Source: Paenibacillus_AR mesotrionivorans (GTDB taxonomy: Bacteria; Bacillota; Bacilli; Paenibacillales; NBRC-103111). From it: DNA of 64,000 nt. Both the position numbers and the translations under genes were made by a program. Each line of letters opens with the position of its first letter. Positions within the stretch are counted from its first letter, which is position 1. Where the stretch lies: positions 1-64,000 of the forward strand of contig NZ_JBJURJ010000014.1 of the NCBI RefSeq assembly GCF_046098205.1, given 5' to 3'. Under the pieces are notes generated by a model that did no database searches, had not been told where the DNA came from, and saw nothing but the letters and a program-made list of their open reading frames with translations. This document shows, piece after piece, positions 15,875 through 25,200 of the stretch.

Positions 15875-18382
15875 TTACCGCGTCAACTGTCCGCGGGTCA
15901 CACCCAACTGGTTGGTAGCCTTCAGCGTTTTCCAGACCTGCGTGCCGGAGATTCGGCCGGCCATGGCCTCCCGGTACAGCTTAATAACCTCGTGCACCTT
16001 ATCCGCCGATTCCTCCAGGAACTCGATCCGGAACCGGGACACGCCCAGGTCGATAAAATGCTGCAGATACTCCGCTCCGGATTGCTCGATGGCATTGTAC
16101 ACGGTGTTGCGGCAGCCGTCATCCACCCGGACGGGATGGGAGAAGCCGACCCGGTCCTTGAGGGAAACCCGGTGCTCCTCGCAGGGCCGTCCGCAATTAG
16201 TGTAATCCGTGCCTTCGCTCAGGAAGGTGCAGTACACGCAATGCTCCGTATGGAACATGGGCATATGCTGCTGGATCACCACCTCCATCCGGGAGGTGTC
16301 GGAGCGCTCCATCAGATCGGTCATCTGCTGGATGTTCAAATCATAGGAAGGGACAATCCACGAGCAGCCCGCCTCCAAAAAGAGAGCCGCCGCCTTATGG
16401 TTGGCGATATTCAGCGAGTAGTCCCCCACCAGCTCAGGCATAGGCTCCGCCGGATTCTCCTTGCCGCTCTCCAGGAACGCCTGCAGGGCTCCCGTATTCC
16501 GGACCAGCACCGCATCCGGCTTCAAACGGAGAATATTGCGGAAGTATCCGCCCTCCCCCGGCATATGGATCCGTGGAGCAGCCAGGCCGATTTCATGTCC
16601 GGGTCCGGCTGCGCGTACTGCCTCCACTGCCTCCGGAAATTGCTTAATGAATTCAAAATCGGCATAAATCCGGCCGATTCCGCATTCCAACGCAGCATGC
16701 ACCTGCTCCATGCTTCTGCACAGGACCGTCAGCTCCGGCTTCAGGGCCTGCGGCTTATACTGATGGGCATCCGCATATACGCGGATGGAGCGTTTCGTAT
16801 ACGCCGGGGGTTTACGCCGTTCATCCTCCAGCTCCTCCACCGCCTCCCGGCGCAGCCGGTTCAGCTCCCGCATCGGCACAATCAGCTCGCCCTTCAGATG
16901 GACCTCCAGCTTTTCCAGTTCAAAAAGCGTACCGCCTGTCCGTCCCAGCTGTTCCTCCAAAAACGCCTCATCCATAGGGCGCTTCATCGCCTGCTCCAAT
17001 AGAAGCTCGGATTCCTTATAGATACAATTGCCGGTTTCCATATCCGTCCACCAGGTTCGCAGCGGCTCTCCCAAAGAACCGGCCACACGTACGGCAAGCG
17101 GGAAGACCCGGTACGGCTTCTCGGTTTCGAAGGTTTGACGGAGCCGCTTGTCCAGCTTCAAGTCACTGGTTTTCCAGATGCGGTTGCCGGGATGGATTTT
17201 GGTCACATCCACATCGTTGCGTCCCATAATGATCCGCACCATACCCTCGGGAAACTCGCCCTCTATCTTTTGCTCGCCGCACCAGAGATCATAAACCCGT
17301 CCGCCCTCTTCATTCTTGGTGGGGTCCCCGGCATCAAACACGATTCCATCGCCCCGCTTCACGGGTCCGATCAGCTCGCAGAGCACAGCATCCTTCAGCA
17401 CTTCCTTCACCCTGCCCAAGAAGACACCACGGCTTTTGGGGTAGGTACCGTCCAGAAGCTTGCGGTGATTGGTGCCCTTCAGGAATCCGTGGGTGAAGCC
17501 TCTGGAAAAGCTTTGCTCCAGCTCCCTCATTTCCTCCATTGTAGGCTCTACAGGCTTGCCTTCCAGATGCCGGTCAATGGCGGCTCTGTATTTGGAGGTA
17601 ACATTGGCTACATATTCCGGGCTTTTCATCCGCCCCTCGATCTTGAAGGAGGAAACCCCCGCTTCGATCAGCTCCGGCACCAGCTCCAACGCAGCCAGAT
17701 CCTTGGGAGACAGCAGATATGCCACATCTCCCATAGGCTTCACTTCCCCGTCCACTTCCATATCGTAAGGGAGCCGGCAGGCCTGCGCGCATTCCCCCCG
17801 ATTGGCGGAGCGGCCGCCCCACATTTCACTGGTCAGGCATTGCCCGGAGTACGAGACACATATAGCCCCATGCACGAAGATTTCCAACGGCATGACGGCT
17901 GCTTCTCCGATGGTGCGGATTTGCTTCATATTGTTTTCGCGGCCAAGCACCACGCGGCTTAAGCCGTAGGGCTTGATAAACTCCACCCCTTCAGCGGAGG
18001 TAATGGTCATTTGGGTGGAGCCGTGGATGGGGAAGTCCGGAGAAATCTCGCGGATCATCCGCACCAGGCCCAGGTCCTGGACAATGACGGCATCCACACC
18101 CGCATCCACGCAGGCCTCCACCAGCTGGCGGGCTTCATCCAGTTCATTTTCGAAAACGAGAATGTTAAAGGTCAGGAATCCCTTCACTCCGTACATATGC
18201 AGAAACGCCATAATTTCCGGCAGCTCGTCCATGGTAAAATTATTGGCACGCGCTCTTGCGTTGAATTTCTCCACTCCAAAATAAACGGCATCTGCGCCAT
18301 TGGCCACCGCCGCCCGCATACATTCCCAATCCCCGGCAGGGGCAAGCAGTTCCACTTCCTGGCGATCTATATGAACAGACAT
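15875..18382 (-). CDS. U32-family peptidase-like protein (RlhA/DUF3656 type)
   Basis: 835 aa. The N-terminal half has the U32 signature with its Cys cluster (EIFVHGAICVSYSGQCLTS near 168-186, then further Cys around 197-201) and the ELLAPAGD start; SSFKIEGRMK closes the core. The C-terminal half carries DUF3656 and a second U32-like segment. The nearest characterised relatives make a 23S rRNA hydroxycytidine (RlhA), so a Fe-S dependent RNA modification role is more likely than proteolysis. Start ATG 18382 follows GAGGAGG. Monocistronic, with one stem-loop leader repeat directly before the ribosome site. Confidence 0.88.
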   Translation of the reverse strand: MSVHIDRQEVELLAPAGDWECMRAAVANGADAVYFGVEKFNARARANNFTMDELPEIMAFLHMYGVKGFLTFNILVFENELDEARQLVEACVDAGVDAVIVQDLGLVRMIREISPDFPIHGSTQMTITSAEGVEFIKPYGLSRVVLGRENNMKQIRTIGEAAVMPLEIFVHGAICVSYSGQCLTSEMWGGRSANRGECAQACRLPYDMEVDGEVKPMGDVAYLLSPKDLAALELVPELIEAGVSSFKIEGRMKSPEYVANVTSKYRAAIDRHLEGKPVEPTMEEMRELEQSFSRGFTHGFLKGTNHRKLLDGTYPKSRGVFLGRVKEVLKDAVLCELIGPVKRGDGIVFDAGDPTKNEEGGRVYDLWCGEQKIEGEFPEGMVRIIMGRNDVDVTKIHPGNRIWKTSDLKLDKRLRQTFETEKPYRVFPLAVRVAGSLGEPLRTWWTDMETGNCIYKESELLLEQAMKRPMDEAFLEEQLGRTGGTLFELEKLEVHLKGELIVPMRELNRLRREAVEELEDERRKPPAYTKRSIRVYADAHQYKPQALKPELTVLCRSMEQVHAALECGIGRIYADFEFIKQFPEAVEAVRAAGPGHEIGLAAPRIHMPGEGGYFRNILRLKPDAVLVRNTGALQAFLESGKENPAEPMPELVGDYSLNIANHKAAALFLEAGCSWIVPSYDLNIQQMTDLMERSDTSRMEVVIQQHMPMFHTEHCVYCTFLSEGTDYTNCGRPCEEHRVSLKDRVGFSHPVRVDDGCRNTVYNAIEQSGAEYLQHFIDLGVSRFRIEFLEESADKVHEVIKLYREAMAGRISGTQVWKTLKATNQLGVTRGQLTR

Positions 18383-18387
18383 TATTA

Positions 18388-18436
18388 TTCCTCCTCAGGG
18401 CTTCCTGAATGAAAGCCTACTTCGCAAGCTTACACT
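18388..18436 (-). repeat. Stem-loop leader repeat before the U32 gene
   Basis: Minus-strand unit: TAAGCTTGCGAAG, then stem GGCTTTC-attca-GGAAGCC, then CTGAGGAGG, 8 nt before the ATG. Same architecture as the units at 13196-13286 and 32001-32128. The remaining 250 bp to the tRNA cluster hold only the tRNA promoters. Confidence 0.7.
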
Positions 18437-18556
18437 CTTGCTTTTTTCATCCGCCCGTTAACCACGGACTGCTTTAGTGTAGCATGCCAACCGGAGCAAT
18501 TCCATGGCAGGAAAGGGATTCTCCCCGGTTTTCCCTATATTTTCGTGAAAATTCCG

Positions 18557-18585
18557 TTGCAATTTAAAAATCATCATGATATATT
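18557..18585 (+). promoter_or_regulatory. Upstream promoter of the tRNA cluster
   Basis: -35 TTGCAA (18557-18562), 17-bp spacer, -10 TATATT (18580-18585), about 100 bp before tRNA-Ser. Confidence 0.65.
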
Positions 18586-18640
18586 AAAGGTCCGGCCAGA
18601 AACGCAGTAAAGCGCTTTAAGAAAAATTTTGCTGTGGCAG

Positions 18641-18669
18641 TTGTAATTTTCGGCTGTGTCGGTTACAAT
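18641..18669 (+). promoter_or_regulatory. Proximal promoter of the tRNA cluster
   Basis: -35 TTGTAA (18641-18646), 17-bp spacer, -10 TACAAT (18664-18669), placing transcription start about 14 nt before tRNA-Ser. Confidence 0.75.
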
Positions 18670-18689
18670 ATCAAACGTTCGACTTGTAT

Positions 18690-18779
18690 GGAGAGGTGTC
18701 CGAGTTTGGTCGAAGGAGCACGATTGGAAATCGTGTAGGCGTCACAAGCGTCTCGAGGGTTCGAATCCCTCTCTCTCCG
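18690..18779 (+). tRNA. tRNA-Ser (GGA)
   Basis: 90-nt class II tRNA with a long variable arm; anticodon stem CACGA / TCGTG encloses TTGGAAA, anticodon GGA (reads UCC/UCU). 3' CCA is not encoded. First gene of an eight-tRNA cluster. Confidence 0.95.
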
Positions 18780-18802
18780 TAGCTTATACCTTTTTTTGAC
18801 GA

Positions 18803-18876
<74 letters not shown>

Positions 18877-18887
18877 TAGTTTTATAC

Positions 18888-18961
18888 GGAGCCGTGGTGT
18901 AGAGGCCTAACATGCCTGCCTGTCACGCAGGAGACCGCGAGTTCGAATCTCGTCGGCTCCG
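18888..18961 (+). tRNA. tRNA-Asp (GTC)
   Basis: Acceptor GGAGCCG / CGGCTCC; anticodon loop CTGTCAC gives GTC. CCA not encoded. Confidence 0.95.
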
Positions 18962-18971
18962 TACCTTATAT

Positions 18972-19047
<76 letters not shown>

Positions 19048-19056
19048 TTTTTTTGT

Positions 19057-19140
19057 GGAGGGCTAGCGAAGTGGCCAAACGCGGGAGACTGTAAATCTCT
19101 TCCTTCGGGTTCGGTGGTTCGAATCCATCGCCCTCCACCA
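19057..19140 (+). tRNA. tRNA-Tyr (GTA)
   Basis: Class II tRNA with variable arm; anticodon loop CTGTAAA gives GTA. CCA is encoded. Confidence 0.95.
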
Positions 19141-19157
19141 TTTTTACCTTGTTTTAT

Positions 19158-19232
19158 GGCGATCGTGGCGAAGTGGTTAACGCATCGGTTTGTGGATCCG
19201 ACACTCGAGGGTTCAATTCCCTTCGATCGCCC
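19158..19232 (+). tRNA. tRNA-His (GTG)
   Basis: Acceptor GGCGATC / GATCGCC; anticodon loop TTGTGGA gives GTG. The anticodon stem TCGGT / TCCGA closes on a U31-U39 mismatch, where an A-U pair is usual. CCA not encoded. Confidence 0.92.
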
Positions 19233-19242
19233 TTTCCTTTGT

Positions 19243-19315
19243 GAGCCATTAGCTCAGTTGGTAGAGCACCTGACTTTTAATCAGGGTGTCGTAGGTTCGA
19301 GTCCTACATGGCTCA
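19243..19315 (+). tRNA. tRNA-Lys (TTT)
   Basis: Acceptor GAGCCAT / ATGGCTC; anticodon loop CTTTTAA gives TTT. CCA not encoded. Confidence 0.95.
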
Positions 19316-19382
19316 TGTTCTTTTTCTTGATTTTTACCCCTCACCATGTTATTGTTATTTTTGCCTGATTTTAATAGAATAT

Positions 19383-19465
19383 GCGGTCGTGGTGGAATGG
19401 CAGACACGCTACTTTGAGGGGGTAGTGGGCGAAAGCTCGTGGAGGTTCGAGTCCTCTCGACCGCA
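19383..19465 (+). tRNA. tRNA-Leu (GAG)
   Basis: Class II tRNA; acceptor GCGGTCG / CGACCGC; anticodon loop TTGAGGG gives GAG. CCA not encoded. Last gene of the cluster; separated from tRNA-Lys by 67 bp of AT-rich spacer. Confidence 0.93.
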
Positions 19466-19474
19466 CTATAATGA

Positions 19475-19510
19475 AAGAAGCCTGGTGATGAACCAAGGCT
19501 TCTTTTTTTT
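19475..19510 (+). terminator. Rho-independent terminator of the tRNA cluster
   Basis: AGAAGCCTGG / CCAAGGCTTCT stem with eight following T residues, 10 bp after tRNA-Leu. Confidence 0.92.
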
Positions 19511-19593
19511 CTGTTTTTGGGGTCACCGCAACAAACGATGCTGTACAGGCGTATAGATAACTGGAAGCTTAATGGGAAAGGGGTATTCGAAGA

Positions 19594-20145
19594 ATGGACA
19601 AGCACGATCAAACTGCAGCACCAGCCAAAAAGAGCTTAACCCGCGAGATTCTGGGCTGGGTTTGGATTATTCCGGTAGCCTTTGTCGCCAATATGCTCAT
19701 TCAAAATTATGCCTTCGCGCAAACAGAGGTGCGCAGCATCTCCATGCAAGGTACACTTTATGAAGGCCAGCGGCTGATTGAGAATAAGCTGACTTACCGG
19801 TTCAGCGATCCGGGCCGCGGGGACATTATCATTCTTGACGGACCGGAGTACAAGGACCGCCTCATTAAAAGATTAATCGGACTGCCCGGCGATATTATTG
19901 ATATGAAGGACGGGCGTGTATATGTAAACGGAGAGCTGCTGGAGGAGCCGTATGTCAAAGGAACCACCTACGCCGCCGGTTTATCCGTGCCGTATACCGT
20001 TCCCGAAGGGCATGTGTTTGTGATGGGCGACAACCGGGAAAGAAGCACCGATAGCCGCCAACTGGGGCCATTTGCTTTAACCAGCGTTGAGGGCAAGGCC
20101 GTACTCCGGGTCTGGCCGCTGAAGGATTTTGGGCAGGTGGATTAG
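19594..20145 (+). CDS. lepB: Type I signal peptidase
   Basis: 183 aa, the usual Gram-positive size. One N-terminal membrane segment (about 22-42), then the catalytic Ser in RSISMQGTL (Ser-Met pair near 50), catalytic Lys in LIKRLIGLPGD, and the GDNRERSTDSR box. It removes Sec signal peptides on the outer face of the membrane. The residue after SMQ is Gly instead of the common Pro. Start ATG 19594 follows AAAGGGG. The 230 bp after it show no gene. Confidence 0.95.
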   Translation: MDKHDQTAAPAKKSLTREILGWVWIIPVAFVANMLIQNYAFAQTEVRSISMQGTLYEGQRLIENKLTYRFSDPGRGDIIILDGPEYKDRLIKRLIGLPGDIIDMKDGRVYVNGELLEEPYVKGTTYAAGLSVPYTVPEGHVFVMGDNRERSTDSRQLGPFALTSVEGKAVLRVWPLKDFGQVD

Positions 20146-20376
20146 GACAGCCTCGCCAAGGAACTGAACTACGTTCCGAATGTAATGGTCAGAAGTTTGA
20201 AGATACGGGAAACCACAATCCTTGGTTAGTTCCTGACGGATTCCGCGGGGGTGCCTACGGCTACCTGCTTCACGGCCTGAAGGAAACCAGCAGCAGCCTT
20301 GGTTATGTTCTGGTGGTGTGCAGCAACAAGCAGTCCCACCGGATGCTATCTGAGCGCTAAAAAGGAGATTGCACAT

Positions 20377-21171
20377 ATGACAAAGTTGAAGGCGATGACC
20401 TTTAATCTCAGGATTATGGCGGAGTCTGACGGCGACAATGTCTGGACCCGCCGCGTCCGTGCGGCGGCACAGGCGGTTCTCCGCGAGCAGCCGGATATTC
20501 TGTGCACCCAAGAAGGACGTTACAGCATGCTGCAGGACCTGCAGGCGGAGCTGCCCGGGTACCTGTGGATCGGCGAAGGACGCCGGGGAGGCCGTGAGGA
20601 TGAGCATTGTGCCGTGTTTTATGATAAGGCCAAATGGATGTGCCTGGAAGCAGGGCATTTCAGCCTGTCGGAGGAGCCGGAAGTACTGGGAACGTTAAGC
20701 TGGGATACGAATTGCCCCCGTATGTGTACCTGGGTACGGCTCCAGGCGTTGGAGACCGGCCGGGAAATCGCCGTGTTTAATACCCATCTGGACCATATCA
20801 GTAATGAGGCTCAGATCAAAGGTATGGAGCTGATCCGCAGACGGATGGAAAGCTTCAGGAAGTCTGCGCCGGGGACACCCCTGCTTCTTGCAGGAGACCT
20901 GAATGTGGAGCCGGATCATCCGGTGATTCTCGGGCTGGAGCAGGCGGGATACCGGAACGCCTATGCCGTATTGCCTCCCGGCCCACCGGAGTTCAACCCC
21001 GGCCGGACCTTCCATGATTTCCTGGGCGGCGAGGATGGATTGCCCATCGACTACATCTTCACCGCTCCCTCTGTTAACGTGGAAGCTGTGCGGGTGGACC
21101 GGAAGAAGTATGAAGGCCGGTATCCGTCCGACCATTATCCGGTCTGCGCCATTCTGGAGCTGCCTGGCTGA
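20377..21171 (+). CDS. Endonuclease/exonuclease/phosphatase (EEP) family hydrolase
   Basis: 264 aa. EEP-fold motifs in order: MTFNLR start, metal-binding Glu in TQEGR, NTHLDH, AGDLNVEP, and the terminal SDHYPV. No signal peptide, so a cytosolic phosphodiesterase or phosphatase; the substrate cannot be told. Start ATG 20377 has AAGGAG 9 nt upstream; the open frame extends to 20299 without a ribosome site. Confidence 0.88.
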   Translation: MTKLKAMTFNLRIMAESDGDNVWTRRVRAAAQAVLREQPDILCTQEGRYSMLQDLQAELPGYLWIGEGRRGGREDEHCAVFYDKAKWMCLEAGHFSLSEEPEVLGTLSWDTNCPRMCTWVRLQALETGREIAVFNTHLDHISNEAQIKGMELIRRRMESFRKSAPGTPLLLAGDLNVEPDHPVILGLEQAGYRNAYAVLPPGPPEFNPGRTFHDFLGGEDGLPIDYIFTAPSVNVEAVRVDRKKYEGRYPSDHYPVCAILELPG

Positions 21172-21191
21172 AACCACCCCTTTTGCTCTAA

Positions 21192-21233
21192 ACCCGTCTG
21201 ACGGAGATCTCCGATTAGGCGGTTTTTTTGTTA
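21192..21233 (+). terminator. Rho-independent terminator after the EEP gene
   Basis: CCGTCT...AGGCGG outer stem with an inner CGGAG-at-CTCCG helix, followed by TTTTTTT. Confidence 0.75.
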
Positions 21234-21326
21234 TCGACAAGCCTTTTCATTTCCCTCTTGCGCATCAGCCAGGATGGTGCTATAATCAAATTCGTCGCTA
21301 AAACGATAGAACTTCATTTGTAGCAT

Positions 21327-21398
21327 GCGGACGTGGCTCAGTGGTAGAGCATCGCCTTGCCAAGGCGAGGGTCGAGGGTTCGAATCCCTTCGTCCGCT
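21327..21398 (+). tRNA. tRNA-Gly (GCC)
   Basis: Acceptor GCGGACG / CGTCCGC; anticodon loop TTGCCAA gives GCC. CCA not encoded. First of three tRNAs. Confidence 0.95.
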
Positions 21399-21412
21399 TT
21401 TTTGTTTTTTAT

Positions 21413-21491
21413 GCCGGTGTGGCGGAATGGCAGACGCGCTCGACTCAAAATCGAGAGGGAAACCGTGGAGGTTCGAGTCCTCTCACCGGTA
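21413..21491 (+). tRNA. tRNA-Leu (CAA)
   Basis: Class II tRNA; anticodon stem CTCGA / TCGAG with loop CTCAAAA gives CAA. G1-U72 wobble in the acceptor. CCA not encoded. Confidence 0.92.
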
Positions 21492-21504
21492 TTCATTATA
21501 GGAT

Positions 21505-21575
21505 GCGGGTGTAGTTCAATGGTAGAACTCCAGCCTTCCAAGCTGGTAGCGTGGGTTCGATTCCCATCACCCGCT
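21505..21575 (+). tRNA. tRNA-Gly (TCC)
   Basis: Acceptor GCGGGTG / CACCCGC; anticodon loop CTTCCAA gives TCC. CCA not encoded. Its last 16 nt are part of the 170-bp tandem repeat that follows. Confidence 0.95.
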
Positions 21576-21953
21576 TGAAAAGAAAGAAGCCGTCGCGGAC
21601 GGCTTTTTTCTTTGTATGGGAAGCGAACCCCCAGGGTTCGACCGCTTGCGAGCTCCAGCCTATTGGAGTGAGCCCTTAAGCGCGCGTCCGCGTCACATTC
21701 GGCCAAGTATTGGCCGGAAGACACGGAGTATTCCCATCACCCGCTTGAAAAGAAAGAAGCCGTCGCGGACGGCTTTTTTCTTTGTATGGGAAGCGAACCC
21801 CCAGGGTTCGACCGCTTGCGAGCTCCAGCCTATTGGAGTGAGCCCTCAAGCGTGCGTCCGCGTCACATTCGGCCAAGTATTGGCCGGAAGACACAGACTC
21901 TTCTCATCACCCGCATAGAATAGAAAAAGCCGTCGCGGACGGCTTTTTCTCGT
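21560..21953 (+). repeat. 170-bp tandem repeat: tRNA-Gly tail plus terminator plus hairpin tail
   Basis: Two full copies (21560-21729, 21730-21899) and a partial third (21900-21953), period exactly 170. Each begins with the last 16 nt of tRNA-Gly, then the terminator, then an about 120-bp tail containing three small hairpins: GAACCC-cca-GGGTTC, CTCCA...TGGAG and GGCCAA-gta-TTGGCC. Copies differ at only a few positions. ORFs called here are products of the repeat. Confidence 0.9.
21587..21609 (+). terminator. Terminator of the second tRNA cluster
   Basis: AGCCGTC-gcg-GACGGCT stem followed by TTTTTT. Copies of the same terminator recur at about 21757-21779 and 21928-21949 inside the tandem repeat. 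Confidence 0.92.
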
Positions 21954-22015
21954 TTAGTGGGGTATCCCCCACTCCATTCGCTTCTGACGCAACCGCGGTG
22001 ACTCCTAAGCTGGGC

Positions 22016-22199
22016 TAACGGACACCACAGCCGCTATTTCCCCGAAATGGCCTTCCCCTGCAATCTAACGGACTCCAGCGCCGCTATTCCCCCCCATTTT
22101 GCCCACATACCGACTAAAATGATGGAAATAGCGGCGTCTGCTTCCGTTAGTTTTTCAAAAGGCACCTTTTAGCCAGAATAGCGGCGCTCACCGCCGTTA
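22016..22199. repeat. Tetrad of TARCGG inverted repeats
   Basis: Four 21-bp units at 22016-22036, 22066-22086, 22129-22149 and 22179-22199; gaps 29, 42 and 29 bp. Units 1-2 have TAACGG left and CCGCTA right; units 3-4 have TAGCGG left and CCGTTA right, so the whole 184-bp block is roughly mirror-symmetric. It ends 31 bp before the stop codon of the SLH gene. Confidence 0.85.
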
Positions 22200-22230
22200 G
22201 AAACCAACACAGTCTCAATCCATTCCCGCA

Positions 22231-25200
22231 TTAATTCTGCCGAGTCACATACAAGGTTACAGACTTGCCGGATGCCGTGGTCGCGGTAATTTCGAACGAA
22301 CGAGCATTGGAGTGATTGTATATGTTACCAAATTGGTCGATTACAACCGGTTGCGGATGATTTCCTGAAGAAGTGGAATCCAGTTGAATCGACTTCACAG
22401 AAAATGTAATGCCGAATAAGTAATTATACTTTTGCAGCATCTGGCTGTTGTAAACTCTGCCATAGTTGTCCGTCACCTTCAGCCCGAATAAGGTAAACAC
22501 ATTATCTTCTCCCAAATTACCATTCAAATTGGTCCGGAGTGTACTAGTAGCCGTAAAATCAGCCACCGTGATGGGATCATCCTTCACAGTCACGACAGCC
22601 TTCTCCGTCCGCAGCTCTCCATTCACGGCCATATACGTAACGTCCAGGGATGTGGTGCCCGCTTTGTTCCCCAACACATATCCGCGACCCTGAGGGCCCC
22701 CGGATGAAGCTGTGCTGCCGGCCAACCCTGTTTTGACGATGGATGGGTCTGAGGGGGATAAGGACTTGATTAGCTTCGGAATCGCCACCGTGTTTCCTTC
22801 CGTGTCCTTGGCGGTAACCACCACTTCACGGGCCAAACGGCTTTCCACAGGATTAAGCTGCTCCGTTAAGGTTAAGGTCTCACTAGAACTGTAAGGGACT
22901 TGGCGAATGGTTTTAGGCCCCTTGTCATTTTCCGTAGAGCTGGCAACCGCGCTGAACAGCTCGCCCAACGGGGAAACGGTGTAATTCAACTCCCGCGAGG
23001 GATCCAAGGCATTCACTCTTCTTTGGGTGATCGTTATTTCAGACCATGTGGCTCCGCCATCCGTGGATACCTCAAGTGCGTATCTCACAGATGCATAACC
23101 TATTGGATCGGCCCACTGAGAAGAAAACCTTCTCTCCATACCGCTGACTCTGGATACATCGCTCCCCATGTAGTAGGCGGTATTCCCTTCAAAAGCAGAT
23201 GGAGCATCATAATTATTAAAATAAACCGATCCATTGCTGACGGTACTGGTCACAGCCAGCCGGTACAACTTGGCCGCGTTTTGGTATGAGTCCGTTACTC
23301 CTCCGGCATGATTTATGTTCATGAAGTTCTTTAGCAGTTTCCCATACTGGTCGTAAATGGATACCTTAATGGAGGTCTCGGCCCCGGCCGCCAAATAAGG
23401 AGCTGGCTCCGTCAGCACTTGGATCGTGTCCGGAATACGGGCTTTGGAAATCACGTACTCCTTCGTCACCGTCTCGTTCACATTCGGTGTGATGATTCCA
23501 GCAAAAACATAGATTTTAGTAAGCGGTACACCTGAAAATCCATACAGCTTAAGCATCCCTTTTTGGGGCCCAAAATCCACAATAGCTGCAGAGGCAGCAG
23601 AGGCGCTAAGGGTGATTCTGCTGATATTCTCTGGGTAAGTCAGCTCCTCCACACTTAACTGATTACCGTCAGCATCAAAGGCCTTTAATGGGATGTAAGC
23701 CTCGATATCCCCTGCAGCAATCGGGGTTGCGGGTTCACCGAGCTCAAGCTTGGTCACCATTTTGGCCGCTTTTACATTGAAGCTGGTTGTGCCGACAGCT
23801 GCTCCGCAATAAACGTTCAATTTGAACTCCCCGGATTTGTCCAGATTTCCATTCAAGGTAACCTGTGCATCAAGAAACCCATCCTGATTGCTGTCTCCTA
23901 CTTTGACACTTAGTCTTTGTTCATAAGGAGTGAGGATAGCAGAGGTTCTTTGGACCAGTCCACCTCCTGTGGAGCCAGTCGAAAACTCCATCGGCATCAG
24001 ATTGCCGTATTGATCGTAAACGATAATATCCCATACCGCAGACTCTCCGGCCTTCTCCAGGGTATTTCCGCCATTGGAATATACCACTCTTCCCAGCTCC
24101 ACTTTACTGGCAATGGGTTCGAACCCCTTCACGAAGCTCTTCGATACAGCAGTGCCTGAATCCGCATGAGAGACGGTGACGGCAATCTTATCTGTTTCCA
24201 GAACAATCCGGTCATCGCTGGTATCCAGATAAATCCTCAGTTCCCCGGTCCGGTCCCTCTTGATATTCTTAATCAGACTCGGTACAACCTCGCTCTGTGC
24301 AGTTACCGTATAAGCGGAAACCGGGAAGGATGCATTTTCTCCATATTGGTTGATGGCCTTCAACCGGACGATAACCGGGTTGGCCGCAGCAAGATGTTCG
24401 CCGTCAGTAACAAATGCGATTCTAGTCAAGATCTCATTCTTGGCCATGAAGGCTGCGGTCCTGATTCCCATTTCCCCGGCAGGCAATCCGCCGAAGGCAA
24501 CCTGGTAGGAGCCCTCCGTCAGCTTCAACTCCACCAGCTCCAAAACAGCGGAGGTGCCTTCTTGGGAAAAGAACACCCGTGTTGCAATATTTGCATCACC
24601 TTTCGTAAGAGTCAGCTTTGCTAAAGCGGGGTCAACCGCCTTGCTGAACTTGACTTCCACCTTCCGCAGACCAATGGCTTTTGCCTCAATAATAGAGGTG
24701 TCTCCTAATTGCGCAATCTTCAGAGGTGTACCGGTTATGCTGCCGCTGGCTGTTTGTTCATCCGTCGTAACCGTGACAACAATATAACCATCCGCGTCCG
24801 CGGGAGTGACCACATACCGGTCATCGCTGCCGATCTGCACATACGGCCCTTGAGGACTAGAGGAGCGGTACCAGGCATAGGACAACCGTCCAACAGCGTG
24901 GTCCGCCTGATTGAACCGGATATTGCGAATGGTCAGGGTTTGGCCTACGCTTCCTTCCCCTTCCACATTAAAGTCGGTCAATACGGGGGTTCCCTCAGGA
25001 CGGTATACCAGGGTAAGATTGGCTTCCCCAACACTTTCCTGGGCGAAACGAAGCTGGTATTTTTGAATAGCTTCCGGCTCGCCGCTCTGGACAAGGAATA
25101 AGAAGCTACCCTGCTTATAACTGTCGGCTAAACCGGCCCCATACTGGGGATGGTAGGTTGCCCCATTCACTGTAACATTGAGCCCCTCCGTATTGGTCAA

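Noticed and set aside
21338..21724. Minus-strand ORFs across the second tRNA cluster
   Set aside because: They overlap three tRNAs and the 170-bp repeats and repeat the same peptide twice.
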